A stretch of 64,000 nt of DNA from Watersipora subatra (lineage: Eukaryota > Bryozoa > Gymnolaemata > Cheilostomatida > Watersiporidae): contig NC_088717.1 in assembly GCF_963576615.1 (NCBI RefSeq), forward strand, positions 13,336,108-13,400,107. Reading direction: 5' to 3'. This document shows positions 46,425-57,745 of this stretch, in pieces. The first letter of the stretch is position 1. The number at the start of each line of letters is the position of its first letter. The notes beneath the pieces were generated by a model, which saw only the letters and a list, made by a program, of their open reading frames with translations, was not told where the DNA came from and searched no databases. Position numbers and translations under genes: made by a program.

Positions 46425-47243
46425 GTAAGATATGCTCCATTCCTTAGGCAGTTGCTGATGCCAGTGTCAGGATAATCTTGTCACTGATAACTAAACCCGT
46501 TTAAATCTTAATGTCATGTTGCATGGTCATTGTATTTGTAGGACTATACAAGCATTTTACGATGCATATACATAGGCTTTTTTAAACTGCATTAAGGAAA
46601 ATTCAAGTTGAGTTCACAGGGTTTCGATTTTAAAAAAACATAGATAGATGGTGTTGTACCAAAAGGTGTCCTGCTTCATTCCTAGTGCCAGGAGTACAGT
46701 GACTTATTTGAGACTTTCGTTACTGTTTTAAAATCTTAAATTTTGCTGTCTGGTGAAAGATTTACAAACTTTTGGTACCAAAATATTCTTACATACAATG
46801 TATATGCTTTTTCAGGAGAAAATTATTTAGTGCTTTCAATAATGTATCTGTAAGTAAAAATGATCATGTTATACTACCCATTCTTATAATCAGGCTCTAA
46901 GTTCTCTGACACAAACTAAATTTATTGGCTTTCCAGTTGCAAAAAAGACGAGGCTTTAATTTAAACTACGTGACTTTCCATTTGAAAGAATAAATTTCGA
47001 TTAATGCATCTTTTACAAAAATGTATAAGTTGCTTGTTTTATTATTTTTGACCTTCAATATTATATTTGTGAATTTACACATTGGATTCTAAGTTTTTAT
47101 TTTAGGTCATTGGTTTTTGACTTAACTCAAGCATGAAAATAAGAAGGCATATCCTCTATCTAGCTTTTATCATAGACATGGATACAAACATGCCTAATAT
47201 GCAGTAAATATGTGCCTGGCTTACTATTGATGTCTTTCTGCAG

Positions 47244-47353
47244 AGCGTCCTATCATTCAAGGATATCCCTTCAGCCAACCCACCCTCAGCAAAAGCTCCG
47301 CCCACCATGTTGGAGAATATCCGTCTAAGCCATTGCCCCTCTGGGGACTCACG
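47244..47353 (+). CDS. Unrecognised gene, exon 5
   Basis: The acceptor is TCTTTCTGCAG and the donor is GACTCACG|GTATGC. It enters in phase 0 and leaves in phase 2. It encodes SVLSFKDIPSANPPSAKAPP, then TMLENIRLSHCPSGDSR, a flexible Pro/Ser/Ala linker before the motif-rich exon 6. Confidence 0.7.
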
Positions 47354-47559
47354 GTATGCTTTATAAAGTGCATCCACTTCATCTTTCCTTTGCTTTGACT
47401 AAAAAGCTCCGATATTGTCAGGGCTTCATTCTAAACCAGTTAAACCAATTTGTATGAAGCCTGTGCTTTTGTGTGAAAAGCGTTGACTAACATTTTGCTA
47501 AGCAAAAGCTTTTTAGGAAAGCAGATCTCAGGCTACATAGATTAATCATTTTAGGCTAC

Positions 47560-47790
47560 ATTTATAAGATCACATGCTAAATCCATCGGTTCACTGGCTA
47601 AATCTACGCGCCCACCAGCTTATTCACTAGTTCACAAGCTATACCCATCAGTTCGTAAATTACTTTCATTAGCCCGCAAAATAAACCTTATGCCCACAAG
47701 CTATACTTTTCAGTTCACAAACTAAATCCATAATCCCATAAACTAAACTTATTAGCCTATAAACTAAATTCATTAGCCTGTAAATTGCAC
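47560..47790. repeat. Degenerate ~27-bp repeat before exon 6
   Basis: Loosely repeated TTAGCCCACAAGCTAAA and CATCAGTTCACAAACTAAAT units ending about 50 bp before the acceptor of exon 6. Confidence 0.65.
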
Positions 47791-47840
47791 AACTTATAGG
47801 ACTTTTGAAATACTGTGAGCTTATCCATTTGTTCACGCAG

Positions 47841-48082
47841 TTCAAAGCTGTTGCCTGAAGGAGCTGTCTATACAGACATAGTACTAGACTGCGATGGGCT
47901 CCCCTACAACAATGCGATTACCAACAAAGAGGGGGTCAAGTACAAATGGGATTTGTTTGGACGACGCCACGTTATCAGACCGAAGGGAGATAAACTCTGC
48001 GATCCTATGTATACCAAGTATGGCCAACTGTTGTTTGTAGACGACAATGGCAGCAGACGGATAGCATCGTGTTCAAAAGGTG
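47841..48082 (+). CDS. Unrecognised gene, exon 6: acidic/Gly/aromatic motif region 1
   Basis: The acceptor is TGTTCACGCAG and the donor is AAAGGTG|GTGAGT. It enters in phase 2 and leaves in phase 1, 80 codons. It encodes PEGAVYTDIVLDCDGLPYNN, KEGVKYKWDLFGRRHVIRP, and YGQLLFVDDNGSRRIASCS. Four or so turns of D/N/K-x-Gly followed by a beta strand with aromatic residues suggest stacked beta-hairpins. A similar region is in the exon at 56016. Confidence 0.75.
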
Positions 48083-48302
48083 GTGAGTAGATTGGAACAT
48101 TCTCATTAGCTGGTTGTAAATATCAACCGTATATGAAATTAGTGTTTGCATAGTAATAATCTAGTAAGCCTACAAGAATTGGCTAGTAACTCTAGAGAAC
48201 AAAACATACTGGTTAATTAGAAGTTTTAAAAGGGAAACTCAAGTAAGTACACTAATCTTTGACAGTTTTGCGCGTTTAATGAAACGTTGCTTTATCATCC
48301 AG

Positions 48303-48457
48303 CTTATGCGATCATTGAGCGTGTCACGCCATCCGGAATCAAAGACCTCCAACAACAAGACACATCTACAACACTGCTCAATTTGTTTAACAACTTAAGA
48401 ACTCACTGTGCCCAAGTCATAAAATTTTATTTGGACAGAGTTGATCCTACGACATAG
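48303..48457 (+). CDS. Unrecognised gene, possible alternative terminal exon
   Basis: The acceptor is TTATCATCCAG. Entering in phase 1 from 48082 it encodes AYAIIERVTPSGIKDLQQQD, continues through LLNLFNNLRTHCAQVIKFYL, and ends at TAG (48455-48457). Using it would close the gene as a 433-residue protein. The downstream exons at 48789 and beyond also fit phase 1 and share the motif style of exon 6. Two isoforms or two genes are both possible. Confidence 0.45.
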
Positions 48458-48788
48458 CCGTGTCCAAAATTTTCAATTTTCACAATGAAACGTATAACAG
48501 AGATTCCTGCATATGTCACCAAAGATTGCTCACAACTTTATTGGATTGAAATATTTTTACATTTTTGCAATTTCTGTTACATTTTGATAAAACATCCTGA
48601 AATATCTGTTAGTTTTAATTATTCTAGTGATTTAATCACATATAGTGCTCAGACCTGCGTATCTACAAAGTACCTACTAAATCTTGTTTTTTATGATTTA
48701 TCAAATAATGGTCAAAGTTGCGTTATCACTAAAATCACTTTAATTATCTCGTCTCATTTTATGGAATCAAAAGGAAATTTCAAGCTAG

Positions 48789-48875
48789 GAGCAGCAGAAC
48801 AACAAGGCACACAATTGAGGAAAGTTAGTTCATCAGCGGGAAATGACTCTGTACGTGAATCTGCTAAGCGTAAAC
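48789..48875 (+). CDS. Unrecognised gene, exon 7 (weak acceptor)
   Basis: The acceptor is TTCAAGCTAG, with a poor pyrimidine tract. The donor is AAAC|GTGAGT. Phase 1 on both sides. It encodes AAEQQGTQLRKVSSSAGNDS, then VRESAKRK. Ser/Gln/Lys-rich and low in complexity, it is supported mainly by phase on both sides and by the similar composition of the next exon. Confidence 0.5.
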
Positions 48876-48889
48876 GTGAGTCAAATTCT

Positions 48890-49045
48890 ATCTTACTTCC
48901 TGTTAGACATGACTCCTTCGTTTCTTACTTCCTGTTAGACATGACTCTTTCGTTTCTTACTTCATGTTAGACATGACTCTTTCATTTGTTATTTCCTGTT
49001 AGACATGACTCTTTCGTTTCTTATTTCCTGTTAGACATGACTCTT
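48890..49045. repeat. 34-bp minisatellite just after a donor
   Basis: About 4.5 copies of CTTCCTGTTAGACATGACTC plus TTTCGTTTCTTACT, starting about 15 bp behind the GTGAGT of exon 7. Confidence 0.92.
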
Positions 49046-50715
49046 TCGTTCCGATATACAATTAGGTACAAAATAGTTTAACAGAGGGTCATCATGTTGA
49101 TGCAGACAGACATAGGCTAGACAGTGGTGCAGCTGTACTGGACACCATGGTTAAACAGTCTTTAAAAGAATGTATTATTCAGTGTCTTAAAAGCAAGCTC
49201 AAAGTTTTGTTTTCAATGCTTTTCTGTTTAATTACAGTAACCTTAACTTTTTACAATAAAATCTCTATTATTAAACAGCTATAGTAAACAGCTTTCCTAT
49301 AGTTTACAAGATGTTATTGTTGACATGGCAACCAGAGCAACTCATTAATATTAATGTTGTAGTGGTTACTCATCTCACCCCTTATGTACTAAAATTAAAC
49401 ATACACAGATTTTTTGTAGACTTCATCAAAAATTATCCGTATGTTTCAATTATTTCCGATTATTTTTTAATATTTGAGGGATCTGCTTGCCAGGATGCTT
49501 CAAAATTAAAATCAATAAATCTTGATCTCAATTTAAATGCTCAGATCAAGTATTATGATGTCTATAGTTTGAGAGAGACTGACGGAATAAAGATGCGTAA
49601 CATTTCACCTTTAACGCAATAGCCGATATCAACTATTCCAATGATACCAACTTGTGATGTTATAAGCACGTATTTTTGTATGAAAGTTTTAATCGGAAAC
49701 AAATTCTATCGATTTTAATCTTGAAGCATCCAGGCAATGAGATCACCTCGAACATGAAAAACAATCGCAAATGATGGAAAAAATACCGATACTTTCAGAT
49801 AAAACCTACAAAAGATTGTGTGAGTTTATCTTTAACTGTAAGAATCTGCTAGTAGTTTAAAAAAGCTTTTCAGTATAAAAAGTATAATAATAAATAATTG
49901 TTTATTCACATAATAATTAAATGTAGGTCAACGCTAAAGTTGAACACAGATCTTTCAGCACATGTTGTATACTACTGTGTATGACTAGGAGATTTGAATG
50001 ACTACTTATAATTATTTCAACTATTTAAAGTTTCTATATAATTTTAAAATATTATAAAGACCTTCATTTTTCATAACTACATAGTATCGTTGAGTTTAAG
50101 AACTTTTAGGTATCATGTCTAGATTGTTGAAGGCTTTTCTTTTACAAGAAAAAGTGCACTAGTAATATTGTTTGATCTTCAAGTGGGTATAGAAGCTTTT
50201 GAAAATTAGTTAAATTTATAGTCGACATACCAGAGCACTTGTGATAAAGGATAAAAGTGTAGCCGATATAAACTTAGGTATTTAGAGGATAACTCCCATA
50301 CTGAGGAAGCATAAGAAATACTTTGGTAACAATGTTTAAGGAGTTCTGCAGAGACTCGCTGATTTTATCAAGGGATTTTAGACCCTGATTGTACCTGATT
50401 ATTTTGAGCTTACAGTGTGCAAATAACTGTTATCACCAAATAGTTTTACAGAATAGTGAAGGGAAATAAATTTCACACACTCGATAGTCATGTGAGACCT
50501 CTAATAATACAAGATATATGCGGTTAAAGCTCTATCTATAATGACATCAGTGGATCAACTTTCATAAAATATGATTCAAAATTTGAAGGAATAGCGGCTT
50601 TTAATTCCAAAGTAATTTTAGTTATACGACGATCAAACTGTTTTAAAACAATTTAGTTTTGTAAGAACAAGTGAAGACATTAGTGAACACTAAAAATAAA
50701 ACACAATAGCAATAA
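49046..50715. other. Intron, no supported feature
   Basis: AT-rich. A 103-codon open frame at 49311-49622 has no recognisable domain, and no splice sites fit the phase of its neighbours. I see no transposon ends. Confidence 0.4.
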
Positions 50716-52455
50716 TTGTCCCACGAGCAAACGAGCGGAGCGATGTGTGGGAGTTTTTATGATAAATGCATGTGCACACAACTTACGAAAATTATTCATC
50801 AACAATGAGACGAACCCTTGGCTAGAAATTTCATCAACAAATTTAAGCATCGGAATGTGAAGTCGTTAAAGTATAATAACGATACAAAACACATTTAAAC
50901 CTATTTAAATATGTTACCAAGTCTTTGTAAACCGTCGGTATTATCTTTAAACTTACCCATCTGATCGTATTATACACAAATAGACAGATTTATTTGAACG
51001 AAAATTGCCACAAAAAGCTTGAAAAGCTCGGTTTAATAAAAGTTAAGACCGAAAATTGAAACGCCAATAAAGCCGTGCGACCGATTGTAGAACTATTTAG
51101 TAGTGCGTATTTCACGAGAAAACCGTGTTCATTTCACAAGTCTATGGTGCTGTTTACTTGTAATCGAATTTATTCGAAGGTTTTTTTGCAATAAACGTAG
51201 ACCGTTTGAGGCGTAGACCGATTTACAGGTACGAAATTGTGGTACACCGTTTATCAGCCTATGTTTTTTGTCCAATCACCGAAGGTTTCATTATTTAAAA
51301 CGTTAGCCGAAATTCTTTACAACTTACGTACCAGCTAGGGCCGAACTACAACGCCTCTTCATGACGAAAACATTTTTTATTTTGCTACATTTTTATGCGC
51401 GTGAATGCTCCTACCCGCTTTCTGTTAAAGATCGCTTATCAAAACCATTCTACATTCAACGCAACCAACTTTCAAACTGTGTATAGTACACAGTAGCTTG
51501 CCATTTTATTTCTAATTTTGCATTTCAGAGTTATAATAAACATATTTCTTTATTGTTGTTGAATTACATACATTACAGTAAATTAGGCCTACAGCTTTAT
51601 AACACTTTTATAACAGCTTTTATTTTGCTGCAGTTTGCAGAAATCTTCGAGACGCATGAACGCTCATAGGTTTTCTATTATTGCTGTATTACTATATTAA
51701 CAATATGGTTATTTTAATAATATCAGTGCATCTTACTTATAATATTGGCCAACATTGCATTTCTCCTATTGCAAGGGAGAGATATAAACGTGTAATATTT
51801 TCCTTTCATTGTTGTTGTTTGTCATGACCATACCTGCCAACTCTCACGCATTGGGCGTGAGACTCACGCAATCGCTCCAAAGAAAAAATGAAAAAGCGTG
51901 AGAAATGCGTGAGATTTTTGCCCCAATTTCCACAGTTTTATATATACTATCATTGATACATCAATTGCCCCAAAACCAAATCTCACGCATTGCCCCACTC
52001 TTGGGTTGGCAGGTCTGGTCATGACCAAACACTTTTTAAATAAATTTTCTAAAAACCTATATAAATACCACAACTTCTCTATATTGCTACCTATGACGTT
52101 TTGAAATGTAAACAAAATTGTGTATTGGTTTTCTATTATTACTATATTAATAAAATTGATTATTCTAAGAATATCAGTGCATTTTACTTCTAATATTGGC
52201 CAATATTGCATTTCTCCTGTTGCAGGGGGGAAATATAAACATCTTTTCCATTCATTATTGCTTATTGTTGTATATAATAACACCCACACCCAGTACATTA
52301 CAGCTACCATTGCAGTTATCCTATTGCACTGCAGAACCATTTGATTGCTAATATTGCATTTCTCAACCATCAGTACCCTTTATTTTTTTGCCAATCTCTC
52401 TGGCCATCTCTTTGGTCGTGGGCTGTATGACAGTCGAATTTCTAGTAATATTGTA
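50716..52455. repeat. Dispersed repeat, copy B (with internal duplication and insertion)
   Basis: Matches copy A (5695-6730) from TGTCCCACGA-CAAACGA to TCGTGGGCTGTATGA. The block with TATTACTATATTAA and AATATCAGTGCAT occurs twice (51673-51820 and 52127-52260). Between them lie a hAT-type MITE and a short unique piece. Copy B is thus a compound of two overlapping fragments. Confidence 0.75.
51829..52017. mobile_element. hAT-type MITE with perfect 8-bp target duplication
   Basis: The ends are CATACCTGCCAAC and the inverse of CAGACCTGCCAAC, a 13-bp terminal inverted repeat with one mismatch. Further inverted similarity lies in the CTCACGCATTG motifs inside. GTCATGAC occurs at 51821-51828 and again at 52018-52025, an exact 8-bp target-site duplication as made by hAT transposases. 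The element is 189 bp, carries no gene, and sits inside dispersed repeat copy B, so it is younger than that copy. Confidence 0.9.
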
Positions 52456-52980
52456 AGTTTCTAAGCTAGTTTAGTCCATCATTACCATTATTATCATTTA
52501 TTATTACCTAATGTGAGTCACCTCTACCTCTGAAGGCATGCATTGCTAAACCCTCATTTCTATTTGTGTTTTTTAACGTTAAGTAATAAAAACTATTTAT
52601 GTTCATTATGGATTTACTAGTTTAAGTTTTTACTTATAATTTAGTTTTTTACATTTAGTTTGTTGCATAGTTTTATACAATGTATTTATTTCAATGTTAT
52701 TATTACTTGCAGTGTTTATTAAGAAAGCACTGCCGGTATTTAAGGCTGTAAAACAAATTATATGAAGTACAGCGTAATCTTATATGAATATTTGCTTTAA
52801 CTCACAATGGTTTTAACATACAAAGTATATCTCAGAAAAATTAGTCTTCAACAGCCTTTTTAACAAAATGATTCTTTCAATAGCAGCAATAAGCTTCAAT
52901 ACTAGCTTTAGATAAAATCCTCAATTTATTTGACAAAAAATTAAACCCTGACTCAGCTGAAATTGGTCTATTTTCTATAG

Positions 52981-53158
52981 TGAGAAGTTCCAGATCTAAA
53001 ATAGCTGCAAGCAGGTCGCTGTTAGGCGCTAGTCAGTCTCAACACCAATCCGCCTCTGTTGATCCTCTTGCCCAGAACACTAACCAAATTAACTGTGTTG
53101 ATGGAGTATGTGACAAAGGGCAGCCTGCTCCTCCGAAAGTAAATCAACAAGGTCAAAG
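52981..53158 (+). CDS. Unrecognised gene, exon 8: Ser/Gln-rich
   Basis: The acceptor is ATTTTCTATAG and the donor is CAAAG|GTCAGC. It enters in phase 1 and leaves in phase 2. It encodes RSSRSKIAASRSLLGASQSQ, then VDPLAQNTNQINCVDGVCDK and PPKVNQQGQR. A second possible donor, CAAG|GTCAAA, lies 7 bases upstream, but only the one chosen fits the phase of the next exon. Confidence 0.65.
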
Positions 53159-53739
53159 GTCAGCACTTTAGCGGTATCTCACAAGGGGTCTTCCAAGAGC
53201 TTTTTCAGTTCTTGGTAGCGAGCAATTAACTGGTTGTAGCTATACTGCATTTGGCTTGACCGGATTACATGCAATATTCAGGCAATCCTTTCACAAATAG
53301 AGTATTCAGTTTCGAGTCACAATACAACAGAGACAATCGGGATACCTTAAAACAGCAAATATCTGAAACAAACCTAATTTTCTAAGTTCACTTCTAACAT
53401 ACAGGTATTGTTGAGTTTTACTGAGTTTGTCTGCTATGGGTGAGATATACACACTTCAAAAACTTTTATTTGGCTGCCATATTTAAGTTTAGTATTTGAT
53501 CAGGTTAAAAGGTTAGAGTTATATATTTATTAAAAGTTAACTGATGGAGTTTTAAAACTAAATCTGTGTACTATATTATCATCATGATATTTTGTTTTTC
53601 AGCAATTGATTAAATGTTATAAAAAACAGTTTTACAGACAAAAACACCCACAATACAAGCTGTGACACAATGAGGTTAGTTTTTCCGCAAAACATAGATG
53701 TAGGATAAATACATGATGACATCTACTTACCACATCCTA

Positions 53740-53940
53740 TACACAGTGTTAACTACAACATCCTATACACAGTGTTAACTACAGCATCCTATACACAGTG
53801 TTAACTACAGCATTCTATACACAGTGTTAACTACAGCATCCTATACACAGTGTTAACTACAACATCCTATACACAGTGTTAATTACAGCATTTTATACAC
53901 AGTATTAACTACAGCATCCTATACACAGTGTTAACTACCT
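53740..53940. repeat. 26-bp minisatellite
   Basis: Seven to eight copies of AACTACAACATCCTATACAC plus AGTGTT, with variants (CAGCATTCTA, AGTATT), in the intron after exon 8. Confidence 0.92.
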
Positions 53941-54689
53941 TTGAATATGAGACAAAAGCACTTCTGTCAGTCGCCATTCAAATGCATTTTCTTATCTAGT
54001 TACTGCACTACATGTTTTGGTTACCCAACATGGCGGAGAATTCTTATGCAAAGTTGAAGTAGGTTCCATAAATACCGAGAAATAGTCTGCCATATTTATA
54101 CACCCCGCATTTGGCAGCAGTCATAGAATTGAACCAATCGTTTTGTGTATAGATCTTTTTGCAGTGCGCCAGCAAAAATGCTTCCTTCACGCAAATAGGG
54201 AATTTAGAAACTGTCCATAAAAATTAGCTAATCTTGAAAGTCATCTGTTTGAAACTTATTAAGGCTCAGCTTCCATGAATAAGAATATTCAACACCCAAT
54301 TATTAGGTAATCTAGTGCAAAATGGAGAAATTTTAATATGATTATACAGTATCGCAACCATTTCAGGTCGCTGTTGTGCAAAGATAACCAACCTTCCTGT
54401 ACACTTTCTTGACTTGAAAACTTTGGTTAAACATAGTTGTTGGTTGAAAGTGATCAAAAATCTTCTTCAAACTCCTATCTAAAATGTTATTAGTCATTGC
54501 CATTACAATAAAAATGTTTACAGTAAGTTTACTTTTAACATAATATTGTTTCAAAGTTGTAACTGCGTGTTATATTCCGCAAACATTCAACATTTCATAT
54601 TGTTTCCTGGTTTTAAAAATCAAAGCAACTACAAATTCAACAAGTTTATACCCACTGGCTACGTTCATCATTCATTTTGTTGTTGTGAA

Positions 54690-54895
54690 TATACTAGGTG
54701 ACAGACCATCCTATGTTACGCGCAAGTTCAAACTATCAATTAGACCACCCAGCCTTCTGTCTGTGTGTGGTCAGAGGTATATAGCACGCCGGCTGTCTGA
54801 TGCGTGGAACTCCTTCCATTGTACCTAGGAGAGATTAGCGATGTGGAAGAATTTGGAGCCTCTCTAAAAAAGTACTCGCTGGACTCACTGACGTA
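54690..54895 (+). mobile_element. Non-LTR retrotransposon tail, decayed
   Basis: Frames shift, but the + strand reads GDRPSYVTRKFKLSIRPPSL, then RRLSDAWNSFH, then EFGASLKKYSLDSLT. This is the usual end of jockey/CR1-type ORF2 (LR/RR, A--WNSLP, F---LKKYL). It is a short dead fragment. Confidence 0.55.
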
Positions 54896-55079
54896 GCGTC
54901 TATGCTGCTTTGCGTTACCAGCTGCTTACAAAAGCTTGCACTTCCTTTAGCCATGTTTTTTGTGTAATGAGCTTTCTCTGCCGATATACTTTTTCCTTAG
55001 TTTTATCGGATGCTAAAAAATAATCAAGCAATAATCAGAACTTCTGCCTTTCAGTAACTGGCGTCGTAAATTTTTAGTA

Positions 55080-55889
55080 CAGTGGAACCTCGGTTCTCGA
55101 CCACAATCCGTTCCAGAAGGCTGGTCGAAAACCGAGTTGTTCAAGATCTGAAACAGGTTTTCTCAGTAGAATTAATATATGTAAGTTTTAATCCATTCCA
55201 ATTTGATTCAACAACTTCGGTAAAGTATTTTTGAACATTTTAAACCATAGACTGTACTGTATACTGCATACTATAAATAGAAATGTGTAGATATAGATCG
55301 TGCTCAACTTTAATGAAAGATTTTCTATCTATGATGATGAAAAAAGAAAACAAAAAGTAAACATTTCATATGTTTCGCTCTTAAAATATCAACAACATTA
55401 AAGGTTACGATACAATACCAAAAATTGCAGAAATTGATACTGAAACAGCAAAAAAATGCAACAGATCAGTTACATCAAAAACTGTGTAAAAAAGAAAATA
55501 GAAAAAGCGATGGTATGTTTGCTTCACATCTTTGAAGAAGAACCCTACTCCAAAACAATTTAAGGTAACTCGACTGGAGGAGTTGTGTCCCTAATAAATC
55601 TTTTCGGTAAAGGTGGCGCCCTCCCAGATGGCTTTTTCTTGTAAAGAATTAGTGACGCGAAACTTCTCCCTTTTTTGAGAACCTTCCGAAAGTGGCTCAT
55701 AACTACGTTGTTAAACGTATGAACATGCTGTTTTTGGAGCTGTTCAGAGTGTTTAATTCAAATGCATATGTTCCAGTTTGGTCGAGAACCGGATTTATGA
55801 TCGAGATCCGAGACAAAAATATCTCAATTTTTTTGGTCGAAAACTGAGTTGGTCGAGAACCAAAGCGTTCGAGAACCGAAGTTCCACTG
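55080..55889. mobile_element. Non-autonomous DNA transposon, pogo/mariner-like
   Basis: The left end is CAGTGGAACCTCGGTTCTCG and the right end is the inverse of CAGTGGAACTTCGGTTCTCG, with one mismatch. TA precedes the left end. The right flank is CA, so one base of the TA duplication may have mutated. Repeated GGTCGAGAACC-like motifs sit inside both ends. The 810-bp body has no transposase. It lies in the intron before exon 9, ending about 125 bp upstream of it. Confidence 0.8.
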
Positions 55890-56015
55890 CATTAGGCCTA
55901 TACTGTTGGTTTCAGGGCACCTGGTCAACAAAAATAAACAACATATTTTCATTAATCTCTCAGTTGTATTTCTTGTTAACCTTATAAATTTCGCTTCACA
56001 GTCCATATGTTGTAG

Positions 56016-56203
56016 GTACCAGTATGAAGATAGTGGGAAAAGATACATATATGATGATGAAAAGCATAAGCACGTTGATCCATACTATGAGGGTAGGCCA
56101 TGGTTACGAGACGACCATGGTAGGCCCTGGGTCTATGACAACTTGGGCCAACGGTATTCTCTTGATGAAAAACGTAATCGCCTGTATGACATGGACTATC
56201 ATG
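56016..56203 (+). CDS. Unrecognised gene, exon 9: acidic/Gly/aromatic motif region 2
   Basis: The acceptor is CATATGTTGTAG and the donor is TATCATG|GTAAGG. It enters in phase 2 and leaves in phase 1. It encodes RYQYEDSGKRYIYDDEKHKH, VDPYYEGRPWLRDDHGRPWV, and YDNLGQRYSLDEKRNRLYDM. Repeats of about 10-11 residues have a D-x-x-G/K-x-x-Y/W core, very rich in Tyr, Asp and Arg. The pattern resembles exon 6 and suggests a tandem beta-hairpin structure. Confidence 0.8.
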
Positions 56204-56914
56204 GTAAGGCAGTAGGAAATTATGCCCTAGTTTGTACGATCTGCAAAACAGCCAAACCTAGTTATATTTTGCTTGTATGTGTGCTGTGAAGGTTTTCATC
56301 AGTGTTGAAACTTTTCATTACAAGCTTGATTTTAAAACATTTTTGTGTGAATTACTTATTATTTCGTAAAGAAATAATTTTTTTATTCAAGGCTATGATG
56401 CATATCCAATATTCAGCTACTTGATGATGCCAGAGTTCCAAAGCTATAGAAAATTGGAATAATGTGAAGTGGCAAGCATTCAGATTTGTTTTATTGTATA
56501 TACATGTAGGTGTCTCTTCAAGGTAGCTAGTGTTGCAGCTTCAGTTGAGTCAAGAAAGACAGGTAATTTGTTCATTACACATCGAGAAAGTGTGATTTTA
56601 GAATGTTAAACATTAGACATTTTCGTTGAAAGTAAAATGTAGGTCCATCATTGGAAGGTGTATGTAGTATCTTAAGAGTAGTGATATTACGATAAAAAGA
56701 AAAGAGAAAACCCCTTGCTTTTTGTCAAAGTCTTCAATTTATTACACTATTTCTCACTAGCTTACCCTTTAGACAATGGTACACATACATTGAGCTAACT
56801 CAGATTCACACAGTGTCTCCTTATATTTCAAAATATTCTATTTGCTAATCGATTTGCCCAACATTTTAAAAGAATACCTTTGTTAATATATGTCTTAAAA
56901 AGAATGTCAACAAT

Positions 56915-57030
56915 CATAGGCCATGGGTTCAGACCATGGGCTATGAGCTCGGATCATAGGCTATGGGCGCAAATCATGGGTTACAAGCTTAGACCATGAG
57001 CTATGGGCTCAGACCATGGGTTATCATTCT
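56915..57030. repeat. Degenerate ~22-bp repeat
   Basis: Five loose copies of AGACCATGGGCTATGAGCTC-like units (variants CGGATCATAGG, CAAATCATGGGTTA). Confidence 0.75.
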
Positions 57031-57281
57031 AATACCCAACTATTAGTCACACCTATCAAGCTGGAAGCATTTCGTGATGTCATTGTTAGTGGGAAGCTTA
57101 AAGAGGAGCTAAAATGGAGATTTCTCAGATGAACTTAAAATACTTTGTTTTTTATCTAACAACAATTTTTTAATCAACGAAACATTTTTGTGTATAAAAT
57201 GTGTTTCAGTAAAACTGTTGTTATACTATCAGGGACCGTTCAAAAAAGATGCAAACTCTCTTGATGACAGACTGTAGACCG

Positions 57282-57745
57282 GGGTTACTTTGGTCAGCTG
57301 GGGTAACTTTGGTCGCTTTAATTTTTTTTTAACAAAATACAAATGTAATTAATTCAATTGAATAATTTGTATTGTCAATCCTTTTTTCATTGCATAACTA
57401 TTATTATAATGATCACCTGTAATTATCTTTGTAAAATATGTTGTTACTATAAGCTTTTTACTTTCTGACATTTTGAGTGGCAAAGTTGCCCTGTGAACTG
57501 TCAACTTTGGCCTAATACTAAAAACTCATGGATGGCCAAAGTTACCCCGATTGTGGGGTAACTTTGGCCGCCCCTTTATTTTTTTTGTATTTCTGAATTT
57601 GATTATTATCTGAAGTTTTGAATAGGCTATCAGAAATAATAGGTTCTTTATTTACGAAATAAAAAAATTACTCATTTACTAATTGTACTTCTCTAATATT
57701 GAAATTATCGTTCAAAAATGGCCAAAGTTACCCCGTTTTACGGTA
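57282..57745. mobile_element. Palindromic MITE-like element with GGGGTAAC ends
   Basis: GGGGTTACTTTGGTCAGCTG and GGGGTAACTTTGGTCG lie at the left. GGCCAAAGTTACCCCG next to GGGGTAACTTTGGCCGC forms a palindrome in the middle (57535-57576). GGCCAAAGTTACCCCGTTTT lies at the right. The right end suggests a CCGTAAAACGGGG-type terminus. There is no coding capacity, and the exact borders and target duplication are unclear. Confidence 0.65.

Noticed and set aside
49311..49622. 103-codon open frame
   Set aside because: AT-rich, no domain, and no splice borders fitting the neighbouring exons.
51864..52370. 168-codon minus-strand open frame
   Set aside because: It runs through a dispersed repeat and the hAT MITE, so it is accidental.
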